DNA from: Armigeres subalbatus
Lineage: Eukaryota > Arthropoda > Insecta > Diptera > Culicidae
DNA length: 64,000 nucleotides
Direction of reading: 5' to 3'
Assembly (NCBI RefSeq): GCF_024139115.2
Contig: NW_026942651.1
Location: 1 to 64,000, forward strand
The notes under the pieces were generated by a model. The model ran no database searches, had not been told where the DNA came from, and saw only the letters and a program-made list of their open reading frames with translations. A program made the translations under genes and the position numbers. Of the stretch, positions 1 to 11,469 are shown one piece after another (position 1 is the stretch's first letter; each line of letters begins with the position of its first letter).

Positions 1-239
1 AAATGTCACTCATTTCTCAGGCACTTATCGTTAATCGATTTACTCGCTACAAGTTGCATTCGACGCAGAATACTGTACCATTGTTTCCTATTGAAAATTG
101 GCCAGATCTTACTATGGGCTCAAGAGTAATGGTCAAAATACTATTTTATAATGCACGAGAAAAGCATCATCATCGCTAGGTGGATTAATCTGGGTTCTTT
201 TCTTACGTTTCGTTGTGATGTCGAGCGTGAGGGAAGAGT

Positions 240-1300
240 GCCGAAAAAAAAAAATGATTTGTTTTCTCATCGGTTTTGACTAGTACTGTCGAAGACGCTC
301 TGGGAGAGCGTCGGATTGAATGATTTTCTCATCGGTTTTGACTTTTTATGTCGAAGACGCTCTGGAAGAGCGTCGGATCAAATGATTTGGTCATCGGTTT
401 CGACTTGTAATGTCGAAGACACTTTGGAAAAGCGTCGGATTAAATGATTTGGTCATCGGTGTCGACTTGTAATGTCGAAGACGCTCTCGAAGAGCGTTGG
501 ATTGAATGTTTTGATCAACGGTTTCGACTTGTGATGTCAAAGACGCTCTGGAAAAGCGTCGGATTGAATAATTTGGTCATCGGTTTCGACTTGTGGTGTC
601 GAAGACGCTCTGGAAGAGCGTCGGATTAAATGATTTGGTCATCGGTTTCGACTTGTGGTGTCGAAGACGCTCTCGAAGAGCGTCGGATTGAATGAATTGC
701 TCATCAGTTTCGACTTGTGATTGAATGATTTTTCCATCGGTTTCGACTTGTGATGTCGAAGACGCTCTGAAGGGCGTCGGATTGAATGATTTGCTCATCG
801 GTTTCGACTTGTAATGTCGAAGACGCTCTGGAAGAGCGTCGGATTGAATGATTTGCTCATCGGTTTTGGTTTGTGATGTCGAAGGCGCTCTGGGAAAGTG
901 GTGGATTGAAAGATGTGTTGTTTCTCAACTGTTTTGACTTAAAAAGTCAAGCGCCAGCATAAAGATTTGATTTCTCATCGGTTTCGATATGTGATGTCAA
1001 AGCTGCTGTGGTAGAGCGCCGGATTGAATGACTTGCCCATCAGTTTTGGCTTGTGACGTGATAAGTGATTTGTTTTCTCATCGGTTTGACTTAATCGAGC
1101 TAAGATGTCGAAAGAACTCTGGAGTAGTGCCGAAGCAAATCATTCGTATTCTTGTCGTTTTTCACTTGTAATGTCGAAGGTACCCGATTGAATGATTTGT
1201 TGTTCTTATCGGTTACGAGTTAACATGATTTGTTTTCGGAATAAATGATTTGTTTTCTCAGCGGTTTTCTGCTTGTGTTGTCGAAGGTGCTCTTGAAGAG
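240..1300. repeat. 62-bp tandem satellite with a dyad in every unit
   Basis: About ten units at a 62-bp spacing run from roughly 270 to 910; the GAAGACGCTC landmark recurs at 291, 353, 415, 477, 539, 601 and 663, with one shortened unit near 700. Each unit holds an 8-bp perfect inverted repeat, GACGCTCT-gga-AGAGCGTC, followed by a CATCGGTTTCGACTTGT block. Units decay into recognisable but indel-rich copies up to about 1300. The period is not a multiple of three and no frame stays open, so it is noncoding. No known family was recognised. Confidence 0.93.
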
Positions 1301-2150
1301 TATCGGATTGTTGCAGCTTTCGATGGTAAAGGTTGTGTAGAAGAGAGGCGGATTGGTCGTGTAAAAGAAATGTTAATGCGGTGGACCAGCAGAGCGCAAC
1401 GATTCAAATTTAAATTAATATGTATTTGAAAATGGGAATTGAGTACAAATATTGGATTGTAAAATTAGACTTGGCTGTAATTTAAAAAAAAAATTAGATG
1501 TAAATAGTTGTTCATGAAAATCCCAAGTCAATGTTTTTTTCCTCTTTTTTGGTGAGAGAAGAAGGGGAATGTGAGGGTGAGATATATTAGAAAATGGATA
1601 ATCCACTTCCAGCGTGCATTGATGACAGATATGCAAATACCATTCGTATAATGGTTCGGTTGCCAACATTGACTAGTGAATAGCAGGCCATGACTTTGCC
1701 TCCTTCCTCGTCGGGCAACGAACGGAGTTACACGCTCAATAAGACAGCACACCAGCGATCACACCAACGGATAGCTCGTTCGGCGGAATTGGGCCACACA
1801 GATACAACGCTGCTGTTTACCAAGCGTCTCACCAGTGCAGCGATACTTAGCCACTTGATGGCAATAACTGCTAGAATTTGGAAATGAATGGAAAAGCTCG
1901 TTTCCTATATCCAATTAGAATTCCTAACTCTTATCACATTGGCAACTCGCTAACCAAGACGAACCCCTGCAGTTAACCTTACCCGAAAATTCCAATAACA
2001 TTCCGCATGAACTCGTGGCAAGTGCAGAGGTATATTTGGCTTGCAGTGGGCGAGGGATTGCATCATCACTTCCTCCCCTTCTCTACATTGACTTGCAATC
2101 TGACGTGGCAGGCGACAGTGTGAACTAACAAATGAGATCACCAGTACTTG
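1301..2150. other. No gene recognised
   Basis: Mixed-composition sequence with only short, unrelated open frames on both strands. No domain, tRNA, tandem repeat or transposon end was recognised. It is probably old transposon debris because a LINE remnant begins just downstream. Confidence 0.5.
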
Positions 2151-2154
2151 TACA

Positions 2155-2649
2155 TTGAAGATGAGTGCTAGTCCCAAGCCAACATCTGTTGGTTCTTTGT
2201 GCAAGAACAGCTTATCTGGTCATAATCAAGCTACTTGGATCGCTAGGATCGAAGCAATTCAACACAAATTCGTCAGATTTGCTTTACGTGGTCTTCCCTG
2301 GCGTGATCCTTTAAATTTACCACGATATGAAGATCGCTGTAGACTTCTTGGAATCGAAACCCTTGAGCAAAGAAGGAAATGCTCACAAGCTGTATTCGTT
2401 GCAAAAATACTGTTAGGAGAGATCGATTCGCCGACCATCTTGTCTCAGCTGGGCCTATATGCTCCGGAGCGGGTCCTTCGACAACGAGAGTTTCTAAGAC
2501 TTGATGCCAGGAACACCGAATATGGATTACATGATCCAATTAGGTTTATGTCAAGGAGCTTCAACGAATTTTACGAGCGTTTCGACTTCAACACATCTGC
2601 TGCAATCTTCAAACATAGACTTCAAGTCAGTCGACATAGACCAGAGTGA
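2155..2649 (+). pseudogene. LINE ORF2 C-terminal fragment (Jockey-like reverse transcriptase)
   Basis: The reading frame encodes about 140 residues typical of the extreme C-terminus of insect Jockey-superfamily ORF2, after the reverse transcriptase palm. The recognisable block is IQHKFVRFALRGLPWRDPLN followed by LPRYEDRCRLLGIETLEQRR and APERVLRQREFLRL. No catalytic reverse transcriptase motif remains, so this is a 5'-truncated dead copy. LINE-like residues begin near 2226; the residues before that are not convincing, and the apparent start is not a genuine translation start. The clade call rests on recalled family resemblance and could be wrong; LINE identity is secure. Confidence 0.8.
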
Positions 2650-3010
2650 GTGAATGTCCATACACCTCAATAGTGGAGAATTTTTCTACCTTTGTTTTTT
2701 TTTCTCAATTGCTACGGACTTCTTCAATGACGGGACGAGACGAGAACTGCAAAGAATCAAACGACAGATGACTACATGGACTTCCTAGGATGAATATTTT
2801 ATTATGATAAGTAAATGTTTGTATTCCGTACGCTAAATGTTTTGTATTGTTTTTAGTTTTTGTCTTGTAATGATGTTGAAAAGATGTGGAGTTTTTATGC
2901 CACATTGAGTTAGCTACAAGGGGAAGTCGCTCAACATGGCATTTCTCCATCAGACTTCATTAAAACTGTACAGTCCGATGAAGAAAATACTAAATAAAGA
3001 ATAAAGAATA
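2226..3010 (+). mobile_element. 5'-truncated LINE with 3' UTR and AATAAAG tail
   Basis: The ORF2 tail is followed by about 340 bp of 3' UTR. This ends in a short tandem of AATAAAG (about 2992-3008), a simple-repeat tail used by many LINEs in place of poly(A). The 5' end is truncated, which is normal for LINE integration. No target-site duplication was found. Confidence 0.65.
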
Positions 3011-3128
3011 ATGGAGTAGCAACTACCGGCAGTCAATTAAGTTCAGCTCATTCCAAGTAAAACATATGCAAACATATGCCAAATGACTGTAGTCCAAAGT
3101 TCGATTAATTTTCTTTTTAATGAGCCGT

Positions 3129-3412
3129 CTTCTTCTTCATTGGCATTACATCCCCCACTGGGACATTGCCGCCTCGCAGCTTAGTGTTCAATTAGCACTT
3201 CCACAGTTATTAACTGCGAGGTTTCTAAGCCAAGTTACCATTTCTGCATTCGTATATCATGAGGCTAACACGATGATACTTTTATGCCCAAGGAAGTCGA
3301 GACAATTTCCAATCCGAAAATTGTCTAGACTGGCACCGGGAATTGAACCCAGTCACCCTCAGCATGGTCTTGCCTTGTAGCCGCGCATCTTACCGCACGG
3401 CTAAGGAGGGCC
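3129..3412 (-). mobile_element. tRNA-derived SINE (Feilai-like), intact, 16-bp TSD
   Basis: Read on the minus strand it opens with a tRNA-like head. The A-box region is TTAGCCGTGCGGTAAG and the B-box is GGGTTCAATTCCCGG. The body then runs to a GAAGAAGAAG tail. A perfect 16-bp target-site duplication, CTTTTTAATGAGCCGT, flanks it at 3113-3128 and 3413-3428. The structure fits Feilai, the tRNA-related SINE of Aedes aegypti, but the family name is by recognition only. Pol III would drive it from the internal boxes and a LINE would supply integration. Confidence 0.88.
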
Positions 3413-3428
3413 CTTTTTAATGAGCCGT

Positions 3429-6060
3429 AGAAATATTAATTCGCGGACAAGATTACACGGATGTGATCAAAAAACTTGCCATGGTTTTTATTTTTAAGAT
3501 TAACACCAAACTTATTATGTTCAGATTTTTAGGTAATGTTAGATAACCTCCATGAAAAATTGTCAAACTTTTGTCTAGATTTCATTAGAGGGCTTCCCAC
3601 TGCACTTGGACGACAACGGCTGCCCAAACAAAAAAGTACCCATTTCCGTACAGATTCATATCGCTTTTACGAGTGCTTCCTTCGTGCCGCATGCGGAAGA
3701 TACCTACTCGGTCGCGCTTGGAGTAAATCTCATTCAGTGGAAGACCTGATGCGTTGATCGGGACCGCCGATGCGCCGATGGAGAAGCAAAGAAACTTAAA
3801 GATGGGCCATTTCGATTGAATTACAGAGGCTTGCATTATATTGCTTCGTGTGGAACCTCACGCGTTGGAGCAGATGTAGCGTGGACAGGATCAATTAAGT
3901 GATGATAATTTAAATTAGCTTGTTTAAGCTGACATAATTATGCTTTAAACTAGGTTGAAGTAATTTGGTTTCAGAACATTGTCGTTTGTACTGTAATCAC
4001 GCTTCGACATTATGCGTAGGTTGAAGCACTGTGCCGACTGCGCCAATCTTCAATGAGGCTATAGGCTGTCGTATTTCACCATCAAATAACTACCAACCAG
4101 CAAGGTAACTGAGCTGAGCTGAGATTATCATTTGTGTGACCACCGCAGAGGGTTGTCCAATAGCAGTCCACATAACTCTTGAAACTAGGCAAAAAGTGAA
4201 CTAAAAGTTGTTTGTTGTCGCCGTATGGTCATTTACTCGAAGGGTTATTTTCCTACTTCTTGAGTGTGGCACACTGACATTGGTGCGTTGTATTTGATCA
4301 CCTATTTGAATGACCTAAACTGAGTACCCTAGTTCATGTTAAAAGCACGTAAATCTCGAAATTGCATCGAGCTTAGTCAGTGATTCAATGCCACATCTTC
4401 AGTCGAATAAGCAAATAAGCACTCTCGCTGCGGTTCAGCATATTCGTATGAGGCAATGGCTCTACCCACCTGCACCACCCCCGCGTGACAGCAACCGGTA
4501 CACAGCACGTCTGGTTGTGTTAGCTGTTTCACCTTATTTCTTGAAGCAGCTATTTCAATCTGTTGAATTTGTTTGATGATCAAGGGAGCTTATTTTCACT
4601 AAAAGAGCTCAAGTAGGGGCGGCCGTTGCAAGTTTTTGATAATGTGAACTATTATTTTTGCATTAAAAAACGGTTGTTTTCATTAAAATATTAGGGAATT
4701 CAAGAATTTAAACTACAAATTTCATGGTTTTTAAAAGTTTTTTAAACTAACTATTACTTTTATTATTTGCATTATTAGAATTTCAAAACTAGGATTAAAA
4801 TTATTTAAAACCAAAATTGATGGCATACTATTATATTAAGCTCAAGCTTGCATTTTCAATACAGTTGATTTTTGTTCTTTAAAAATTTGTTTGGGTTTTT
4901 ATTTGAATAATGAAATGAATTGCAATTTATATTAGAAACTAAAATGTATTTACAGATGTTGTTAAGAGTAAATGATTTTTTCGCAGTTTCGTAAGTTATT
5001 TTTCATATTTGGAAAATACGTCCTTTTCCCAAGCAAGATGCTCTGGAATATGTAAAAGCAGGCGTGAAACAGAAAAGGTTACTTCAGCGTCCTTAATCGA
5101 CTTGAATTAGTGATAAATTATGGACTGATTTGAATAGTTGCCACGCTAGCTGTCTCGGCATAGGCTATCTGCACTTTGGCGACGACGGTCGTCGTTTTAG
5201 AAACTCCTCCGCAAGCGGGCGTACGTCTTCGATAGATATTGGAATGGATCGAAGCCCATTTGCATCTACACATGGCCTGTCGCGTGGGTGTCTTACGTCG
5301 GTATTGCTTTGCTTCATCATAAATATTTATTGGCAGTTGTTGGTTTTGTTGTCGCTGCATTTTCACGTTCCAGAATTCGGAGCCTAGGTGTGACCATTTG
5401 TTTGATAAAAGTATGCACTCAATCATGACGGATCGAAGTTGTATACTCATTGAAAAACAAATCCACTTTCATCGAAGACCCCCAGATGTGAAAAATGTAT
5501 TGTTTCATTAGTCGAATGATAAATCGTTGACTCCGGAATCGGTGTATATTTCTCGAGCTTCTATTGAACATACCTTTCGAAGCGAGCGGTAGGTGACAAT
5601 GGTTGAAACTCAACAGAGAAAAATATCACGGTTTCGATTCTTTACGGTTCTTTGTTCGACATACCGCCACCGGTACACCGCATTGTTGGTCTTTATATCT
5701 GCAAGTAGGGTTACTGAAAATGATTCAACATACATGTTTACATGATCGAACATTCGATTTCACAAAACAATTTTGAAGATTGTTTTTTGCAATATATTCC
5801 CGAAAACGGGTATTCTCACAAACCAAGAATTAGACTAATGAATAAATAATTGAACAATATTTTCTTGTTGTTGAATATTAAAGGGTATATTTCTCATTTT
5901 TTTTCTTCCGTTTCTCGACAATGAGTTTAAATCCTAGTAGGTAAAGTAGCATAAAACTTATTATTGCACTCATTGGAGTGTTCTAATTGTAAATCAAAAG
6001 TGGCCGACTAATGAGAAAGGTGAACATCATAATTTTCAGTTCATTAACTTTATTTTGTAG
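3429..6060. other. Long stretch without a recognised gene
   Basis: AT-rich sequence (especially 4620-5000) with only short open frames. One moderately GC-rich interval at 5120-5400 has opposing open frames of 85 and 110 codons without recognisable domains. No intact transposon end was identified. Confidence 0.5.
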
Positions 6061-6068
6061 GAAAACTA

Positions 6069-6232
6069 GAATTCTCGCTTAATTTTTCAAAAGGTCCTAA
6101 GTAACATTTTTTTCATGAATTAATTTGAGTAGTGCAATCAAAACCTTTCATATTTGTCTGTTGATTGCGCTATTTAAATTTATTCATGAAAAAATGTTAC
6201 TTAGGACCTTTTGAAAAGTTAAGCGAGAATTC
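6069..6232. mobile_element. Hairpin MITE, family 1, copy 1
   Basis: The ends are GAATTCTCGCTTAA and its complement TTAAGCGAGAATTC. Inward the arms continue with TTTTCAAAAGGTCCTAAGTA and a matching right arm, so most of the 164 bp folds back. A second, diverged copy lies at 15020-15181. There is no coding capacity. The target duplication is unclear. Confidence 0.85.
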
Positions 6233-6564
6233 CAAACATAATTTATGTTTCTTGCCTTTATTGATTAATATTGCAACATGCGAATATTTGACATCCCTAG
6301 TTGCAGTACGATCGAGCGTGATAGTTCTACTTCCACACAAGCGCGTTTTTGTGGAGACAAAACTTCCAACTTACCTTGATTCTTGACAACAGACAAAACG
6401 CTACATGCCGATTGCTTGAATGGTGGATTAGTGGAGATGAGGTGAAAGAAAAATAATCGCTAGACGAAATCTATTCGTTACAGTTTAGGACATTCCGTTT
6501 CTTCAAGTCATGTGAAGCGATTTGATTATTGCAAAAAAATATGGTTAAAAGTTCATCATCAATA

Positions 6565-6570
6565 TTTATT
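6565..6570 (-). promoter_or_regulatory. Poly(A) signal of the ZAD zinc-finger gene
   Basis: AATAAA on the minus strand, 72 bases after the stop codon of the gene ending at 6642. Confidence 0.6.
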
Positions 6571-6641
6571 TATGTATTTTTAAAATCAGTTCTGTTGAGT
6601 CAAGTATTAAAACATGTTGAAGCTCATTCCGACGGATTGGA

Positions 6642-7343
6642 TTAGAACCACTGTCCCCGATGGTTCAGGTTCAAGGTGATTTTGCCGAAATGGTCGCCTG
6701 CGAGATGGGAAGAGCCTCTGTGCATCAGCAGATCCTGCGGTTGTTTAAATCTTCTCCAGCAGATGTTGCACTGAAACGGACATTTGTGAATACGAAAATT
6801 ACCCGACGGCTTATGTTTGTTAGCGAATGTACTACGGTACTTGTAGTACTTGAAACTTTTCTTCGGTTTGTTCTGCTGCACGTTGTCAACTTTGTCTGTT
6901 TGCGTTTCCTTATCTTCCTTCGAAACAGTTGCCTTCTCAGCGTTTGCCAGTATCTCCTCCGTCAATTCCGGATCACATTTTTCTACCTGAGGTACCACGG
7001 CGTCCTGAACTGGTTTTGGTTGTACGATCTGATTAGCACGAAGACAGCGCTCACGGAATCGGAACGTGTTGACCAAATCCCTCAAACAGTCGCCGCAAAT
7101 GTTTTTCGACGTGTCGTCATTTTCCGTAATCTAAGAGCCGAAAAATAATGGTTGTTATTATTTTGCAAACCGTTGTCATTTTGTTCTTACCGTGATTCCG
7201 CAAATCGTGGCAATTAACTCACAGATCGGACCCTTGGATTCCTCTAGAATGGCAAACACATCGAATAGTAGATCAGACACTTCTGTCAGACAACAACGGC
7301 AGTATTCCTCCGTTGGAACGCCGCTGGCCATTGTTGTAGCCAT
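6642..7343 (-). CDS. ZAD (zinc-finger-associated domain) C2H2 zinc-finger protein, two exons
   Basis: Exons are 7191-7343 and 6642-7130, joined across a 60-bp phase-0 intron (donor ACG|GTAAGAAC, acceptor CGGCTCTTAG|ATT). The spliced product is 213 residues. Residues 12-90 form a ZAD: the zinc ligands are C15/C18 (EEYCRCCL) and C63/C66 (NICGDCLRDL), and the intron lies between the two pairs, so neither exon alone encodes the domain. A Lys/Glu/Gln-rich linker follows. One C2H2 finger sits near the end, with ligands C172, C175, H188 and H193 (CX2C-X12-HX4H). ZAD proteins are nuclear factors that dimerise through the ZAD, a family greatly expanded in insects. A single finger is few for the family, so this may be a degenerate or accessory member. 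The ATG at 7343 is the first in frame just ahead of the ZAD. Target genes cannot be inferred. Confidence 0.85.
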
Positions 7344-7800
7344 TTTGAAGAAAGTGATCACTTGACGATGGGGCGCGCGAGAGCAGACTGAACGTTTGTG
7401 ACAATTTGAAAATCGATTGCCTACCCATTGTGCAATACGCATGTGACCTTGTTGATGGTGAGCACGCCGAACAAAAAGCAGATCGTGCGAGCACTCTACC
7501 CGTTAACGCTTGGCGTAATTTGAGAGCGTATGCGAATATAGAGTAAATAAATAATGTAATAACGGTGGTTTGTGTTGAAGTTGACTATGTTAGAATACAG
7601 TTTTTTGTTTTATTTTCAAAAATAATTGTGGTTGTTGGAAAGAAAAAGTTAGACCATGCTCGCCAATCTTTATCACATTGATCTAACCCGAGCTTTGATA
7701 CATCCCTATTGAACGAGAGTTGTATTATAAATGTTGATTTGCAACTCTTGAATTAGTACAATAATAAATATTACTCAATTGTTCTGATTGCTAATATCAC
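7344..7800. other. Upstream region of the ZAD gene
   Basis: No second gene was recognised. The sequence presumably holds the ZAD gene promoter and 5' UTR, but no convincing TATA box or initiator could be assigned. Confidence 0.4.
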
Positions 7801-7829
7801 GAAAAAAAGTACACGGAAACAAATCGGTT

Positions 7830-7960
7830 ACCGATATCATGATTTAAAAATCATGAATTCATGAACCACCTTTTTTCATGAAATCATGATTATGACTCAT
7901 GATTTCATGATCCAATTCACTAAAACCATGAGTCATAGCAACCGAAACCATGATCGTAAT
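7830..7960. repeat. Cluster of ATCATGAT/TCATGA palindromic words
   Basis: Within about 130 bp, ATCATGA, TCATGA or close variants occur about ten times on both strands, interspersed with CATGAATTCATG. Spacing is irregular, so this is a dense palindrome cluster, not a clean tandem array. Confidence 0.8.
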
Positions 7961-8649
7961 TCATGATTGCAATAAGCGTTACCCGTATAGCCGAATCTGT
8001 CAAACCGTGATGATAAGTTTTCGGCGTTTGATTTTCTTTATTGCTTTTTGAAATTGTGAAGTGTGTACTAAAACTTGTTGTGAACTTAAAAATAGTGATA
8101 AAACATAGTTCTTTCGCTAATGTAAGTTGCCAAGTATAGATTTGAATCGTTGCAACTGTAAGAAGGCATTGGTATTTATGTGAACCTACGCTAAGTCGCG
8201 TTAAGTTTTGAGTCGAAATACCATCAGAAAATGCAGATGGCTGAAAAATCTTCGTCGGAAGTAGATTAAGTAATATAATAGACCAGTATTTGTCAGTACG
8301 GATAAACAACCTTTCTTCCTTTCATTAGGTAATTGTGCGGCGATCGTGAGATGTGTACAGGAGTTGGATTGTCTATAGATCTATAGATAAAACAATCTGG
8401 TTGCTAATCTTCAGTATCTTTGCTGAGTCGTGAAAAAATACTGCGTTTCAATATCTACCATTGGGCCTGATATCTATCATTGAGCCTGGGATCTATCATT
8501 GGCCATGGCTCAATTCTCACGTTATGACCCTGAAAAATAAACCCAAAGTGGTGGTCCTATTTTTTGTCCTTTCAGAGGTCTGTAAATTCGAAGTCCATGG
8601 TCCGAAAAATATGAACCCTCGGTTGAGGAAAATTCAGGTAAATTGACCT

Positions 8650-8890
8650 TTCCCGACAAAAAATGTATCTCGTTTTATTTTCTCAGTCGATTCTTTGGCT
8701 TATTTAAGGTCAACTTTCCCAAAGAACCCATATTTTTTAAAGCCTAACTATTTTCAAAATCAAAAAAAGCGATGTTTTCAAGATTGGCCCGATTTTGAAC
8801 GAACATCGGTCGAATTTATCAGGCCGGTTCACACGTACAGCACTTTTTCGGTTAAAATAGTTAAAGATAGTTAAAGGCTTCAAAAAATAT
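8650..8890. repeat. Dispersed repeat of about 240 bp, copy 1
   Basis: Landmarks include AACTTTCCCAAAGAACCCAT and AGGCCGGTTCACACG.AGCACTTTTTCGG. Related copies lie at 43190-43440, 44400-44575 (opposite orientation) and 46195-46430. No ends, coding capacity or family name were recognised. Confidence 0.7.
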
Positions 8891-8958
8891 CATTTTGTTT
8901 AAAAAACAGCCTTTGGTTTCATAGTTTTCTCCGACACTGTATGTTCAAAACATAATAT

Positions 8959-9099
8959 CTAGGCCAACATTTGAAAAGGGCGTAACAGCCAAAATTTATT
9001 CCTTCTTATTCTTCGTCTACACACATAGCTATATATGTGAACAAAAAATCAGAAAGAATAAATTTTAGCTGTTACGCCCTTTTCAAATGTTGGTCTAGA
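8959..9099. mobile_element. Hairpin MITE, family 2, copy 1
   Basis: Arms of about 45 bp start with TAGGCCAACATTTGAAAAGG and contain GGCGTAACAGCC, matched in inverted orientation by GGCTGTTACGCC and CAAATGTTGGTCTA. A second copy is at 59774-59914. No coding capacity; possible TA or CTAG target. Confidence 0.87.
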
Positions 9100-10470
9100 T
9101 ATGTAGGATATTGGAGTCGATTTAATCACCTACGGTTGAATTTTGCAAAAGAGGTATTGTGCCTTGCAATAAAATGACAACTTTCGTGATCATTTCCAAG
9201 ACTCTCATAGATGTGAAAAATTTCTCCGCAGTACAAATAGCATTCACGCCGGAATGCATCACGTGGCCGAAAAATTTAAAAAAATATCGTAGTAGCTTTT
9301 TTCCTGGACGTTTGTTTTTCCTAGGCGACTATCTGGCGCGTATTTTTCGTTGCGACCGAAAATGAGCGGAGGAGTGGATTCTTTTATGAGCGGTACAGTA
9401 CAAACAGGTACAAACAAAGCCCAAATTAGGGCACTGCACGGAAACATCTCTTTCTCTTTCGTGCGTCATAAGTTTTGACGTTTACTGGCCTTGTTGTTTT
9501 CTAATTTCTGTGCAGCAAGAAAGAGACAAAGCTATATCAAAGTGGCCATTTGTTTTTTTTTTCTCAAATATAATGGGTTACTATGTTGGAATTGAAGTAT
9601 TTTTACATTTCAAATTTTAAAACTTCCGGGTTACTGCGATTTAATTAAAACAAATTTTCAATTAGGTAATTTCTTTCATCACAGTTCTGAATCGCAGAAC
9701 TCAAGCAAAAACTTAGTTTCTCGATTGGGTGTCATAAATAAAAAAAATCAATGCCGAAAAAGCAGTTAGATTTTTTTGTATATCCATCTGCTTTTTCGGA
9801 ATTGAAAAACTAAAACTATTTTCTGCTAATAGCACTGGAAGATATGTTTAGTCACAAACTGTTCTCTGAGATTGATTTGAAAAAAATTATAGCATTTTGA
9901 CGCTGTGTCTGTGCTAGCGAATTTTCAGAAGTCATTTCCCTTCGAACGCAAATTGTTACAAACAAATCTGTTAAATAGAAGTGCTTCACATATGAATAAT
10001 GGAGGTAATATACCATACAGGAAAATTGTTTCTGCGGCTCTCTACACTGAGCTGATTCTGCATCTAAATATTATCTGCAACGCACATATATTTTTGCAAT
10101 CAAGCTTTGCAAATAAATATTACTGTTCCTGCACATAAAACTGTAGATTTTGTACCTCTTAAGTTTTATGCGCAATGCATACATGAAATAAATGCATTTC
10201 GAATAGTGTTTATCTAACCGCTCCAATGTGTTTTATGTGCGCCTGTTAATAATAAATATTTGGTTTGCTTATAAAAACAAATGGGAGACATTTTTGATTC
10301 TAGAATTGAAAACTTTAATCAGAAATCAAGGAGATGCGCATATATATATATATAAGTACAATATTTTGCCGGCATTGTGCCGGCATTGATAGTTAACAAC
10401 TATGGACCGATGCACATAAAAAATATTGTCATGTCAATTAAATTCTAAATAAAATCTTTTCATTTTGTAT
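9100..10470. other. No gene recognised
   Basis: AT-rich sequence with a small hairpin near 9714-9813 (GAAAAAGCAG / CTGCTTTTTC) and a short (AT)n run at about 10338-10354. No coding signal was seen. Confidence 0.5.
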
Positions 10471-10474
10471 ATGT

Positions 10475-10585
10475 AAAAGGCCGAAAGGACAAAAGGTCGA
10501 ACGAAACAAAAGGTCGAAATAAACAAAGCTCAATAAAATCAAAAGGTCGAGAGGAACAAAAGGTCGAAACAGACAAGAAACTTAA
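10475..10585 (-). repeat. Degenerate minisatellite, motif ACAAAAGGTCGAA
   Basis: Five or six irregular copies of ACAAAAGGTCGAA. The motif is the complement of the TTCGACCTTTTGT unit at 11470-11735, so the two clusters face each other about 0.9 kb apart. Confidence 0.8.
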
Positions 10586-10943
10586 ACAAGTCAATTAAAT
10601 TCATTCAGTGAGTACAACTTATAGATGGATGTTTTAGTTTTCTAAATGCTTGTTTTCTTCGTTTCTCAAAATGGCGCACGCCGCACATCAAATACACCGG
10701 CGTGCATTAAGGTTCCCCCAAACACACGCGATTCTATCGTAATTCTATCGCCTGGGGACTGTGGGGAAGCGTTAATGAAACATTGCCAGCATCCAGAATC
10801 GCGGCGACTAGCTGTCTGGGGGGGGGGGGTTTTACACATCGAGGCGGCATATTTTCAATGTGCGCGCCTGTGTGGCTGCGGCGTGCACTTTTTTGACAGA
10901 TCGAAGTGCCATTTAGAAAACTTAGATATCCATCTATTACTAG

Positions 10944-11206
10944 TTGACCCGGCAGACGTTGTCCTGCATAGTAGGCGAGAATGTGCATTCCGAACTGCCC
11001 ATGCAAAGTTCGCATAGGAATCACATTTTAATTTCTCACGGTTTGCTCAACTTTACTCGTAATTTTCGCATTAGGAAGTATCATATAAACCCGTCGGAAA
11101 CTATAACGAATGTTTCTACTGAAGAAATGAAAACATCCATCCAGCCGTTTTCGAGTTATGCGGATACGAACACAGACCATTTCATTTTTATATATTAGAT
11201 TTACAC
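10944..11206 (+). mobile_element. RTE-like LINE 3' UTR/terminus
   Basis: The block runs from GACCCGGCAGACGTTGTCCT to CATCCAGCCGTTTTCGAGTT, ATGCGGATACGAACACAGAC and an AT-rich TATATTA end. This is the 3' terminal layout I associate with RTE-class LINEs in insects. A diverged second copy of the start is at 32885-33030. It is an inference from pattern recall; no ORF remains attached. Confidence 0.6.
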
Positions 11207-11469
11207 TCATTGAATGAATTTTATTTAATTGTTAAAAATAGTGAAAAATTAAAGAGCATTTTTTTGCCAACTGTATAGGCAACTGTACTTATTTTCTAAA
11301 CCAACAATATTTTTTTTATCTCTAACAGAACCATCTGGATATTAATAATATTGTTTCATAGTAACTACTCCTTCTTTGAAAATTGCTCATTCTTCAACTT
11401 TGATTTATGAGATGAGTGTGTTATTTTTGCTTGAAATTAAATGCATTTTACAAATTCCTTAGTTATCTA

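Noticed and set aside
240..930. CRISPR-like appearance of the 62-bp and ~203-bp arrays
   Set aside because: Whole units repeat, without unique spacers, and the sequence is clearly from an insect nucleus.
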